A stretch of 7,734 bases of DNA from an uncultured Actinomycetes bacterium (GTDB taxonomy: Bacteria > Actinomycetota > Actinomycetes > S36-B12), in contig CAJXUJ010000055.1 in assembly GCA_913061025.1 (NCBI GenBank), positions 1 through 7,734 on the forward strand, read 5' to 3'. Below, in pieces: positions 1 through 5,461 of the stretch (its first letter is position 1; each line of letters begins with the position of its first letter). The notes under the pieces are model-generated. The model had not been told where the DNA came from. It did no database searches and was given only the letters and a program-made list of their open reading frames with translations. The translations under genes were made by a program, and so were the position numbers.

Positions 1-298
1 CGAGTTCAGCCGCGAGAGCGTAGGCGAGCTCGGGCTCGAAGCCTGCGCGATCGGCAGGCTCGTCGGTGAGGAAGTACGGCTGCGCCGGTGCCGCCCCGGT
101 CGTGAATGTCAACGCACCCGGTTCGACCGTTGTGAGATTGGGTTTGGAGCAGGGATCCAAGATGACGAGTTCGGTTTCTGCGTCGTCGTCGTTCGGAACT
201 ACCGAGCCCGCAGCATCATCTCCGTCGGAAGCAGCACAACCACTGACGAGGAGACCACCGAGAGCGAGCGCGGCCAATTGACGCACGTGATTACTCAC
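1..298 (-). CDS. Solute-binding lipoprotein, amino-acid ABC transporter type (partial, C-terminus off window)
   Basis: The visible 99 codons encode an exported lipoprotein. A short N-region (SNHVRQ) is followed by a hydrophobic stretch and a clear lipobox, V-S-G-C, with the lipidated cysteine at residue 21. An acidic, low-complexity linker follows. The next part (ILDPCSKPNL, then TFTTGAAPAQPYF and GFEPELAYALAAEL) resembles the start of family-3 extracellular solute-binding proteins, where a first beta strand and a 'G-F-[DE]-x-[DE]-L-A-x-A-[IL]' helix sit near the ligand site. Such proteins capture amino acids or similar polar solutes outside the membrane and deliver them to an ABC permease, but no permease gene is visible here. 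The GTG start at 298 overlaps the stop of the DUF3039 gene by 8 nt, which suggests translational coupling; a second in-frame GTG at 286 is also possible. The lipoprotein call is firm. The SBP_bac_3 assignment rests on a short N-terminal stretch, and the substrate is unknown. Confidence 0.75.
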   Translation of the reverse strand, partial: MSNHVRQLAALALGGLLVSGCAASDGDDAAGSVVPNDDDAETELVILDPCSKPNLTTVEPGALTFTTGAAPAQPYFLTDEPADRAGFEPELAYALAAEL

Positions 299-548
299 CA
301 CCGCGTGGCAGCGACGCGTGGATCTCCTGGCACTCCGGGCAGATGGGAAACTTTGAGGGATCTCGTCCGGGGGTCCACTTCTTGCCACACAGGGCGGTGA
401 CCGGCTTTCCGGTGACCGCGCTCTCGACGATCTTGTCTTTCTCGACGTAGTGCGCGAACCGCTCGTGATCGCCGTCGTCGGTCGACGACGTGCGCTCTTC
501 AAGCAGCGTGCCGCCGCTGGGCGATTCCAAAGGCGTGGTGTCGGCCAT
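291..548 (-). CDS. DUF3039 family zinc-ribbon-like protein
   Basis: This 85-residue protein matches the actinobacterial DUF3039 family as I know it: a variable N-terminus, then TLLEERTSSTDDGDHERFAHYV, a 'SAVTGKPVTALCGKKWTPGRDP' core and a 'FPICPECQEI' end. Candidate metal ligands are His28 and His33, Cys54 in the LCGK turn, and Cys70 and Cys73 in a CPEC knuckle, so a small zinc ribbon is likely. The biochemical role of the family is not known to me. The reading frame is open up to an ATG at 590, but I chose the ATG at 548 because family similarity begins after it and because a TACACT box lies exactly 6 nt before it, the spacing of a leaderless actinobacterial start. The gene heads an apparent operon with the downstream lipoprotein (8-nt overlap) and is divergent from the methyltransferase gene. 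Confidence 0.85.
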   Translation of the reverse strand: MADTTPLESPSGGTLLEERTSSTDDGDHERFAHYVEKDKIVESAVTGKPVTALCGKKWTPGRDPSKFPICPECQEIHASLPRGGE

Positions 549-554
549 TCGGCG

Positions 555-560
555 AGTGTA
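555..560 (-). promoter_or_regulatory. Putative -10 box of a leaderless promoter for the DUF3039 gene
   Basis: Read on the minus strand, TACACT fits the TANNNT -10 pattern and is separated from the ATG at 548 by 6 nt (CGCCGA), so transcription would begin at or next to the A of the start codon. A weak -35-like TGGAGT lies 17 nt further upstream (578-583). No Shine-Dalgarno sequence is visible before this ATG. This is inferred from the sequence only. Confidence 0.5.
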
Positions 561-599
561 CGTGGCCGACGCCGACCACTCCAGCGCCAAGACGCGCGG

Positions 600-628
600 T
601 TGCAGAAGACCACCGGTGACCAGAAGAT
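600..628 (+). promoter_or_regulatory. Candidate promoter for the methyltransferase gene
   Basis: TTGCAG (600-605) and GAAGAT (623-628) are separated by 17 nt and resemble -35 and -10 elements; the -10 keeps the two most conserved positions, the second A and the final T. GAAGAT ends 6 nt before the ATG at 635, so a leaderless transcript is possible. The same stretch contains AGAAG (622-626), 8 nt before the ATG, which could instead serve as a weak ribosome-binding site, so the two readings compete. Confidence 0.35.
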
Positions 629-634
629 TCGGAT

Positions 635-1531
635 ATGTCCATTCCGACTGAGTTCGTCGACCCCGTTCCCGCCAATGTCACCGACCCCGATCTCGACTAC
701 CCCGCCAACGCCTTCGCGTTCCGGTACGTCCTGCCCACCCTGTTGGCGGCTCCCGGGAGAGACTTCCTCGAGATCGGAACGGGCAGCGGTGCCGCGATCG
801 AGACATTCACCCAGGCCGGCTTTTCGATGCTCGGTTTCGACAACAACGACGACGCAGTCGACGCCACCCGCACAAAGGCGAGCGAACTAGACCTGGACCC
901 ATCGGCCTTCGATTCCGGGGATCTCCGCGATCCGGCGTCCTACGTCTCCATCTCAGAGAGGGGACCGTTCGACGGCATCGTGGCCATGGGCGTCCTACCT
1001 CACATTCACGACAAGCAAGCGGCGATTGCGAACCTCTACGACCTCACTGCACCGGGGGGTCGAGTGTTCATCGAGTTCCGTAACTCACTGTTCGCGCTCA
1101 CGACCTTCAACCGATTCACCCACGCATTGGTGATGAACGATCTACTGCCCGAGGTACCGGCCGACGTTCGGCGCATCATCGATACCGAACTCGGCGCGCG
1201 ACTACACATGGACGTTCCCGGCTCAGCCGCACGGATGGCCGAGGCAGGCCAGGACATCCTGGAGCCGTTCGACAACCCGCTCACCACGCCCGATCTCTTC
1301 GAGGCCGCCGGGTTCACCGACGTGTCGGTGCACTACTTCCACTTCCACGCCGGTATGCCGTACCTGCAAAGCCAGGATCCGGCGGCATTCCGAGCCGCTG
1401 ACATCGCGCTGGAGGATGCCGCGTTCCGAGCCGCCTTCGAGGAGGCCGCCCACGAAAGCGGGTCGGACGATGTCACCTGGCGGGGAATGTTCCTGGCATC
1501 GGCGTTCTTGGTCGAGGCACGCCGGCCCTAG
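635..1531 (+). CDS. Class I SAM-dependent methyltransferase
   Basis: The 298-residue product has the order of motifs expected of a Rossmann-fold methyltransferase. Motif I is LEIGTGSG at residues 45-52 (SAM glycine loop). An acidic residue ends strand 2 (Asp69 in GFDNND), and GDLRD at 95-99 likely contacts the adenine. The post-motif strand is PFDGIVAMGVLPHI at 111-124, with PGGRVFIEFRN at 140-150. The roughly 150 residues after the core (FALTTFNRFTHALVM onwards) form a longer C-terminal region that probably shapes the substrate pocket; I cannot name the substrate. There is no signal peptide or membrane segment, so the enzyme should be cytoplasmic. It is divergent from the DUF3039 gene and lies 61 nt before the thioredoxin start, but that gene appears to have its own promoter, so co-transcription is uncertain. 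The enzyme class is secure; acceptor and pathway are unknown. Confidence 0.85.
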   Translation: MSIPTEFVDPVPANVTDPDLDYPANAFAFRYVLPTLLAAPGRDFLEIGTGSGAAIETFTQAGFSMLGFDNNDDAVDATRTKASELDLDPSAFDSGDLRDPASYVSISERGPFDGIVAMGVLPHIHDKQAAIANLYDLTAPGGRVFIEFRNSLFALTTFNRFTHALVMNDLLPEVPADVRRIIDTELGARLHMDVPGSAARMAEAGQDILEPFDNPLTTPDLFEAAGFTDVSVHYFHFHAGMPYLQSQDPAAFRAADIALEDAAFRAAFEEAAHESGSDDVTWRGMFLASAFLVEARRP

Positions 1532-1572
1532 TTCCCCGGCCAACCACACCCCCGCTGCAGCCATAGAACTTG

Positions 1573-1588
1573 ATACCCCCTAGGGTAT
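1573..1588. promoter_or_regulatory. CsoR/CstR/FrmR-type operator-like inverted repeat over the thioredoxin promoter
   Basis: The sequence ATACCC-CCTA-GGGTAT is a perfect 6-bp inverted repeat with a 4-nt centre. Operators of the CsoR/RcnR/CstR/FrmR repressor family (copper, nickel/cobalt, persulfide or formaldehyde sensors) typically have such AT-flanked G/C-tract half-sites. It lies entirely over the presumed -10 box (1581-1586) of the thioredoxin gene and touches the first of its two possible ATG codons, a good position for repression. No regulator of this family is encoded in the window. The repeat is directly visible; assigning it to this repressor family is inference from half-site similarity. 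Confidence 0.55.
1581..1586 (+). promoter_or_regulatory. Putative -10 box of a leaderless thioredoxin promoter
   Basis: TAGGGT fits TANNNT and ends exactly 6 nt before the ATG at 1593, so the transcript would start at that codon. There is no purine-rich ribosome-binding site in front of either ATG. No convincing -35 hexamer is present upstream. The box sits inside the operator-like inverted repeat at 1573-1588. Confidence 0.5.
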
Positions 1589-1592
1589 GTGC

Positions 1593-1967
1593 ATGGCAAC
1601 ACAAGAACTGACTGAGCAGACCTTCGCCGATACCGTCGGCGGCAACGACATCGTCCTCGTGGACTTCTGGGCCTCCTGGTGCGGCCCCTGCCGGACCTTC
1701 GCGCCGGTGTACGAGACCGTTTCCGAAGCCAACCCGGACATCGTCTTCGCCAAGGTAGACACAGAGGCCGAGCAGGGTCTTGCCGGGTACTTCCAGATCA
1801 GTTCGATCCCGACGCTGATGGCGATCCGCGACGGCGTCGTCCTGTACTCCCAGGCCGGTGCGCTGCCCCAACCGGCGCTGGAAAACCTGGTTCAGGCGGT
1901 CCGTGACGTGGACATGGAGGACGTCCGCAAGAAGCTCGCCGAGGAATCAACGCCCGACTCCGAGTAG
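1593..1967 (+). CDS. trxA: Thioredoxin
   Basis: This is a 124-residue cytoplasmic thioredoxin that reduces protein disulfides, normally recharged by thioredoxin reductase and NADPH. Visible landmarks are the VDFWASWCGPC active site (Cys30 and Cys33 flanking Gly-Pro), the buried acid Asp24, and the cis-proline Pro73 in SSIPTL opposite the active site. The fold is followed by an acidic tail of about 15 residues (MEDVRKKLAEESTPDSE), making it somewhat longer than the roughly 108-residue E. coli protein. I chose the ATG at 1593 (MATQELTEQ) because a TAGGGT -10 box lies 6 nt before it; an in-frame ATG at 1587 would add two residues (Met-Cys) but overlaps the operator-like repeat. It is followed 132 nt later by a whiB3-type gene, another redox-linked function. 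Several thioredoxin paralogues are usual in actinobacteria, so the symbol is generic. Confidence 0.93.
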   Translation: MATQELTEQTFADTVGGNDIVLVDFWASWCGPCRTFAPVYETVSEANPDIVFAKVDTEAEQGLAGYFQISSIPTLMAIRDGVVLYSQAGALPQPALENLVQAVRDVDMEDVRKKLAEESTPDSE

Positions 1968-2006
1968 ACGCAGGACCTGCTCCCCCAGGATCGGGACTTT
2001 CGTCCA

Positions 2007-2035
2007 TTCGTCGAGGCCTCTTCTACGCCTACCGT
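2007..2035 (+). promoter_or_regulatory. Weak candidate promoter for whiB3
   Basis: TTCGTC (2007-2012) and TACCGT (2030-2035) are separated by 17 nt, the usual distance between -35 and -10 elements. If used, transcription would start near 2042 and the leader of about 58 nt would contain the 16-bp tandem repeat and the ribosome-binding site. The -35 match is poor, so this is tentative. Confidence 0.25.
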
Positions 2036-2040
2036 TGTTT

Positions 2041-2084
2041 CAGAGCACGACTGAGTCAGAGCACGACGCAGTCGGGTGCACGAC
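2041..2084. repeat. 16-bp tandem direct repeat in the whiB3 leader, with a degenerate third copy
   Basis: CAGAGCACGACTGAGT (2041-2056) is followed directly by CAGAGCACGACGCAGT (2057-2072), 14 of 16 positions identical. The core GCACGAC then occurs a third time at 2078-2084, so the three cores are spaced 16 and 17 nt apart. The repeats end just before the Shine-Dalgarno sequence of whiB3. They could be binding sites for a regulator or simply a small duplication; the sequence alone does not decide. Confidence 0.6.
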
Positions 2085-2088
2085 TCAC

Positions 2089-2094
2089 GGGAGG
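2089..2094 (+). promoter_or_regulatory. Ribosome-binding site deciding the whiB3 start
   Basis: GGGAGG lies 5 nt before the ATG at 2100 and is a strong Shine-Dalgarno match. It favours this ATG over the upstream in-frame GTG at 2076, and it contrasts with several neighbouring genes that have no such site. Confidence 0.75.
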
Positions 2095-2099
2095 ACGAC

Positions 2100-2474
2100 A
2101 TGCCACAGCAACCGCTCGCTCAAGTGCCTGACGACGCCACATGGTTCTGGCAGGAGCAGGGGGCCTGCCGGCGCGTCGACCCGACGATCTTCTTCCATCC
2201 ACAAAACGAGCGGGGCCTATCGCGCATTCGGCGTGACCGCACCGCCAAAGCGGTGTGTGCATCGTGCCCCGTCCGACTCGAGTGCGCCGACTACGCGATT
2301 CGCGCCCGTGAACCGTACGGAGTTTGGGGCGGCCTGAGCGAAGAGGACCGCGAACGCATCTATCGCCGCCTCGATTCGCGGCACTACCCGCGGGAGAAGG
2401 GTGATGGTCTTCGTGCGGCCGGGGCCGATGTCGATACCGCTATTTCTCCACGGGCGCTCGGCATCACCGCATAG
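2100..2474 (+). CDS. whiB3: WhiB3/WhiD-type redox-sensing transcriptional regulator
   Basis: This 124-residue protein has the four cysteines of the Wbl family at residues 23, 53, 56 and 62 (C-x29-C-x2-C-x5-C), which hold a [4Fe-4S] cluster sensitive to oxygen and nitric oxide, followed by the GVWGG turn at 74-78 and a basic segment (EEDRERIYRR). Cysteine spacing and flanking sequence (W-x-W-Q-x-Q-G-x-CR, FFHPxxERG, EPYGVWGGLSE) match mycobacterial WhiB3 and Streptomyces WhiD rather than WhiB1, WhiB2 or WhiB4. Family members act with the primary sigma factor to control redox balance, lipid metabolism or sporulation, depending on the genus. The start at 2100 has a good ribosome-binding site and places the first cysteine at residue 23, the position I recall for mycobacterial WhiB3. 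The C-terminal 30 or so residues are unrelated to the conserved core. The gene ends 24 nt before the ornithine carbamoyltransferase gene. Confidence 0.9.
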   Translation: MPQQPLAQVPDDATWFWQEQGACRRVDPTIFFHPQNERGLSRIRRDRTAKAVCASCPVRLECADYAIRAREPYGVWGGLSEEDRERIYRRLDSRHYPREKGDGLRAAGADVDTAISPRALGITA

Positions 2475-2485
2475 TGGCTCGCCGC

Positions 2486-2491
2486 TAGGGT
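2486..2491 (+). promoter_or_regulatory. Putative -10 box of a leaderless promoter for the ornithine carbamoyltransferase gene
   Basis: TAGGGT (TANNNT type) lies in the 24-nt gap after whiB3 and 7 nt before the GTG at 2499. There is no well-placed Shine-Dalgarno sequence. The -35 position would fall within the last codons of whiB3, where no good hexamer is visible. This suggests the gene has its own transcription start rather than depending only on whiB3. Confidence 0.45.
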
Positions 2492-2498
2492 TCGGTGG

Positions 2499-3500
2499 GT
2501 GACGGACACGATCGACCTGCGTGGACGAGACTTCCTCGCCGAGAAGGATTTCTCCGCCGAGGAGTTGACGTACCTCCTCGAACTCGCTGCGCAACTCAAG
2601 CACGAACGTGCATCGGGCAGCGAAATCCAGCGCCTCGCCGGCCGCGGCATCGCATTGATCTTCGAGAAGACGTCCACGCGAACCCGCATCTCCTTCGAAG
2701 CCGCTATCGCCCACCAGGGTGGCTTCAGTACGGTCCTCGATCCTGCGTCCAGTCAGATCGGCCACAAGGAATCCATCGCGGACACTGCGCGGGTACTCGC
2801 TCGCGTCTACGACGGCATCGAATATCGCGGTGCCGAGCACAGCACCGTCGAGCAACTCGCTGAGTACGCAGGCGTCCCGGTCTTTAACGGACTTACCGAT
2901 ACCTGGCATCCCACCCAGATGCTTGCCGACTTCCTCACCATGCACGAGCACGCGGGCTCCTTCACTCCATCGTTCGCCTACGTGGGCGACGCCCGTTTCA
3001 ATATGGGCAACTCACTCCTCATTACCGGGGCGATCCTTGGCGCCGATGTTCGGATCGTCGCTCCTCGATCACTGTGGCCGTCCGAGGAGATTCAGGCCCT
3101 GGCCCGGGAACGCGCTCAGGAATCAGGTGCTCAGCTAACGCTCACCGAAGATGTAACCGACGGTGTTCGGGGCGTTGATTTCGTGCACACCGACGTCTGG
3201 GTCTCGATGGGCGAACCGAAGGACGTCTGGGCCGAGCGCATCGAGCTACTCAAGCCGTACCGCGTGGACTCCCGGCTCATGGCCGCCGCGGGTGAGCAGG
3301 CGAAGTTCATGCACTGCCTGCCGGCGTACCACGATCAGAACACAGACATCGGACGTTCGATCGCCGATGAATTCGGTCTGACCGACGGAGTCGAGGTCAC
3401 ATCGGAGGTCTTCGACTCCCCCGCCAGCATCGTCTTTGATCAGGCGGAGAACCGACTGCACACCATCAAGGCGGTGTTGGTCGCCACGATCGGTGACTAG
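2499..3500 (+). CDS. argF: Ornithine carbamoyltransferase
   Basis: The 333-residue product transfers the carbamoyl group between carbamoyl phosphate and ornithine/citrulline. Signature sites are all present: the carbamoyl-phosphate loop STRTR at 59-63 followed by SFE, HPTQ at 137-140, the ornithine-binding D232-xxx-SMG (236-238), and the catalytic HCLP at 272-275. Length and wording (SQIGHKESIADTARVLARVYDGIEYRG, TEDVTDGVRGVDFVHTDVWVSMGE, FDQAENRLHTIKAVLVAT) are those of the roughly 334-residue E. coli ArgF/ArgI and catabolic ArcB type, longer than the roughly 308-residue anabolic ArgF I recall from mycobacteria. It stands alone, with no other arginine-biosynthesis or arginine-deiminase gene visible, so either an anabolic (argF) or a catabolic (arcB) role is possible. 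The start is GTG at 2499, probably leaderless. The gene is convergent with pckG, 24 nt apart. The enzyme activity is secure; the symbol is not. Confidence 0.93.
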   Translation: MTDTIDLRGRDFLAEKDFSAEELTYLLELAAQLKHERASGSEIQRLAGRGIALIFEKTSTRTRISFEAAIAHQGGFSTVLDPASSQIGHKESIADTARVLARVYDGIEYRGAEHSTVEQLAEYAGVPVFNGLTDTWHPTQMLADFLTMHEHAGSFTPSFAYVGDARFNMGNSLLITGAILGADVRIVAPRSLWPSEEIQALARERAQESGAQLTLTEDVTDGVRGVDFVHTDVWVSMGEPKDVWAERIELLKPYRVDSRLMAAAGEQAKFMHCLPAYHDQNTDIGRSIADEFGLTDGVEVTSEVFDSPASIVFDQAENRLHTIKAVLVATIGD

Positions 3501-3503
3501 CTC

Positions 3504-3522
3504 CGAGGCAAGCGCGACCTCG
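3504..3522. terminator. Weak inverted repeat between convergent argF and pckG
   Basis: CGAGG (3504-3508) and CCTCG (3518-3522) form a 5-bp stem with a 9-nt loop in the 24-nt gap between the two stop codons. The position suits a two-way terminator, but the stem is short and there is no T-run on either side. Very tentative. Confidence 0.25.
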
Positions 3523-3524
3523 CT

Positions 3525-5360
3525 CTAACCCAGGCGGTTTCGCAACTCCTGGAGCTGGTCACGAAGCTCGGCCGGCACCCGATCGCCGAACTGGCCGAAG
3601 TACTCCTCGGTGAGGTCAGCTTCGGCCTTCCACGATTCCGGATCGAGGCGGAACAACTCCTCGAGATCCGCCTCGGTGATGTCAACACCGTCGAGGTCCA
3701 TCTCGCTGACCACCGGGAGACGGCCGATGGGCGTCTCCACGGCGTCGGCCTGCCCTTCGATGCGTCGGATGATCCACTCGAGAACTCGTGAGTTATCACC
3801 AAAGCCCGGCCAGATAAAGCGACCATCGGCGTCCCGCCGGAACCAGTTCACCGAGTAGATCCGTGGCAGTTTCTCCGGACTCGTGAACGCACCGATCTTC
3901 AGCCAGTGACCCCAGTAGTCGGCCATGTTGTAGCCACAGAACGGCAGCATCGCGAACGGGTCGCGTCGGAGTTCGCCGACGGTCCCTTCGGCTGCCGCCG
4001 TCTTCTCGCTGGACATGGTGGCACCCATGAAAACGCCATGCGCCCAGTCGAAGGACTCGGTGACGAGTGGGACGTTGGTGGCGCGGCGACCGCCGAACAA
4101 GATGGCGTCGATCGGCACTCCGGTCGGGTCCTCCCAGTTCGGTGCGATGGTCGGGCATTGCGCTGCCGGAACGGTGAAGCGGGCGTTGGGATGGCTCGAG
4201 GGCTCGTCGGAATCGGGGGTCCAGTCCCGACCCTTCCAATCGATCAGGTGTGCCGGAGCCTCCTCGGTGAGCCCTTCCCACCACACATCGCCATCATCGG
4301 TGAGCGCGACGTTGGTGAAGATGCTGTTGCCGGTGAGCGTGCGAACCGCGTTGGCGTTGGTGTCCATCCCGGTCCCCGGGGCGACGCCGAAGAAGCCAGC
4401 CTCGGGGTTGATCGCGTAGAGCCGACCGTCTTCACCAAAACGCATCCAGGCGATGTCGTCGCCGATGGTCTCGACCTTCCAACCGGGCATCGTCGGCTCG
4501 AGCATCGCGAGGTTCGTCTTGCCGCACGCAGACGGGAAGGCCGCGGTGATGTAACGGACGTCGCCCTCGGGTGAGGTGAGTTTCAACACGAGCATGTGCT
4601 CGGCGAGCCAACCCTCGTCGCGGGCCATAGCCGAGGCAATTCGCAGTGCGTAGCACTTCTTTCCGAGCAGAGCGTTGCCGCCGTAACCCGATCCGTAGGA
4701 CCAGATCTCACGGGTCTCGGGGAAGTGCACGATGTACTTCGTGTCATTGCACGGCCACGCGACGTCTTCGCGTGACTCGCCGGCTTCGTCCACCAGCGGG
4801 TAGCCAACGGTGTGCAGGCAGGGGACGAAATCCCCGTGTTCGCCGATCTCCTCGAGTGCGGCGGTCCCCATGCGGGTCATGAGTTGCATATTGAGGACCA
4901 CGTACGGCGAATCGGTGATCTCGACACCGAGCTGGGAGATCCTGGAACCCAGCGGTCCCATGGAGAACGGGATGACGTACATGGTCCGCCCGCGCATGCT
5001 GCCCGCGAATAGACCCTTCAGGGTCGCGCGCATCTCGGTGGGTTCGGCCCAGTTATTCGTGGGGCCAGCGTCGATCTCCTTCTGGGAGCAGATAAACGTG
5101 CGCTCTTCGACCCGGGCGACATCTCGCGGATCGCTACGCGCAAGGAACGAGTTCGGCCGCAACTCTGGGTTCAGGCGAATGAGAGTCCCGGCCTCGACGA
5201 GCTCGTTGGTGAGTCGGTCCCACTCCGCCTGGGATCCGTCGCACCACTCGATCCGATCGGGTTGCGCGAGTTCGGCGATCTCCTCAACCCATTCCAGGAT
5301 CTGCTTGTTGCGGGTGGGGGCGTTTTCGATGCCTGTCCTTGCCATGCCTGTCGATCCCAT
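3525..5360 (-). CDS. pckG: Phosphoenolpyruvate carboxykinase (GTP)
   Basis: This 611-residue cytoplasmic enzyme converts oxaloacetate and GTP to phosphoenolpyruvate, CO2 and GDP, the first committed step of gluconeogenesis. It is the GTP-dependent type by length and sequence. FPSACGKTNLAML holds the P-loop ACGKT (278-282) with the reactive, mobile-loop cysteine Cys279. GDDIAWM (300-306) is the metal-binding kinase-2 motif. IPFSMGPLGSRISQLGVE and YGSGYGGNALLGKKC (222-236) are further family signatures around the substrate site. The protein is intact. The ATG at 5360 is chosen because GGAG lies 5 nt before it; an in-frame ATG at 5345 is a less supported alternative. Its 173-nt leader contains a CRP/GlxR-like palindrome and a second dyad, suggesting regulation by carbon status. 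It is convergent with the ornithine carbamoyltransferase gene and appears to be a single transcription unit. Confidence 0.97.
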   Translation of the reverse strand: MGSTGMARTGIENAPTRNKQILEWVEEIAELAQPDRIEWCDGSQAEWDRLTNELVEAGTLIRLNPELRPNSFLARSDPRDVARVEERTFICSQKEIDAGPTNNWAEPTEMRATLKGLFAGSMRGRTMYVIPFSMGPLGSRISQLGVEITDSPYVVLNMQLMTRMGTAALEEIGEHGDFVPCLHTVGYPLVDEAGESREDVAWPCNDTKYIVHFPETREIWSYGSGYGGNALLGKKCYALRIASAMARDEGWLAEHMLVLKLTSPEGDVRYITAAFPSACGKTNLAMLEPTMPGWKVETIGDDIAWMRFGEDGRLYAINPEAGFFGVAPGTGMDTNANAVRTLTGNSIFTNVALTDDGDVWWEGLTEEAPAHLIDWKGRDWTPDSDEPSSHPNARFTVPAAQCPTIAPNWEDPTGVPIDAILFGGRRATNVPLVTESFDWAHGVFMGATMSSEKTAAAEGTVGELRRDPFAMLPFCGYNMADYWGHWLKIGAFTSPEKLPRIYSVNWFRRDADGRFIWPGFGDNSRVLEWIIRRIEGQADAVETPIGRLPVVSEMDLDGVDITEADLEELFRLDPESWKAEADLTEEYFGQFGDRVPAELRDQLQELRNRLG

Positions 5361-5365
5361 CGTGA

Positions 5366-5369
5366 CTCC
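5366..5369 (-). promoter_or_regulatory. Ribosome-binding site deciding the pckG start
   Basis: On the minus strand GGAG lies 5 nt before the ATG at 5360, a standard spacing. It supports this start over the ATG at 5345. Confidence 0.6.
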
Positions 5370-5439
5370 GTTGTCCGATTGCCAGAAGGTGGGGAAGGTT
5401 TGGTCAGGATGGCGCTTTCATCCGCTCGGCGCGAGGTGA

Positions 5440-5460
5440 GACAGGCGTGTAAACGCTGTC
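5440..5460. promoter_or_regulatory. Dyad in the pckG leader (possible operator or hairpin)
   Basis: GACAG (5440-5444) pairs with CTGTC (5456-5460), and inside it, after a one-base bulge, CGT (5446-5448) pairs with ACG (5453-5455) around a GTAA loop. The overlapping stretch TGTAAACGCT (5448-5457) also resembles half of a LacI/CcpA-type site centred on CG. It could be a protein-binding site or a small RNA hairpin in the pckG leader. The symmetry is visible; the function is guesswork. Confidence 0.3.
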
Positions 5461-5461
5461 C

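Noticed and set aside
549..590. N-terminal extension of the DUF3039 protein starting at 590
   Set aside because: The added 14 residues fall outside the family similarity, and the TACACT box 6 nt before the ATG at 548 would lie inside the gene.
1521..1540. GCCGG...CCGGC hairpin at the end of the methyltransferase gene
   Set aside because: Only a 5-bp stem with a 10-nt loop, overlapping the stop codon and without a T-run; such pairs are frequent by chance at this GC content.
1587..1592. Thioredoxin start at the first ATG
   Set aside because: It overlaps the inverted repeat and follows the -10 box immediately, leaving no room for a transcription start; the ATG at 1593 has the expected spacing.
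1968..1990. GCAGGACCTGC palindrome after the thioredoxin gene as a terminator
   Set aside because: The symmetry is nearly centre-less and cannot form a stable stem-loop, and no U-tract follows.
2041..2084. The tandem repeat as a CRISPR-like array
   Set aside because: The two units are directly adjacent with no spacers, only 16 bp long, and there are no cas genes.
2217..2951. Long minus-strand open frame (244 codons) across whiB3 and argF
   Set aside because: It lies antisense to two well-supported genes and its translation shows no recognisable domain; long antisense frames are common in high-GC DNA.
3906..4574. Plus-strand open frame (222 codons) inside pckG
   Set aside because: Antisense to an intact, highly conserved pckG; its composition is that of a shadow frame, with no family signature.
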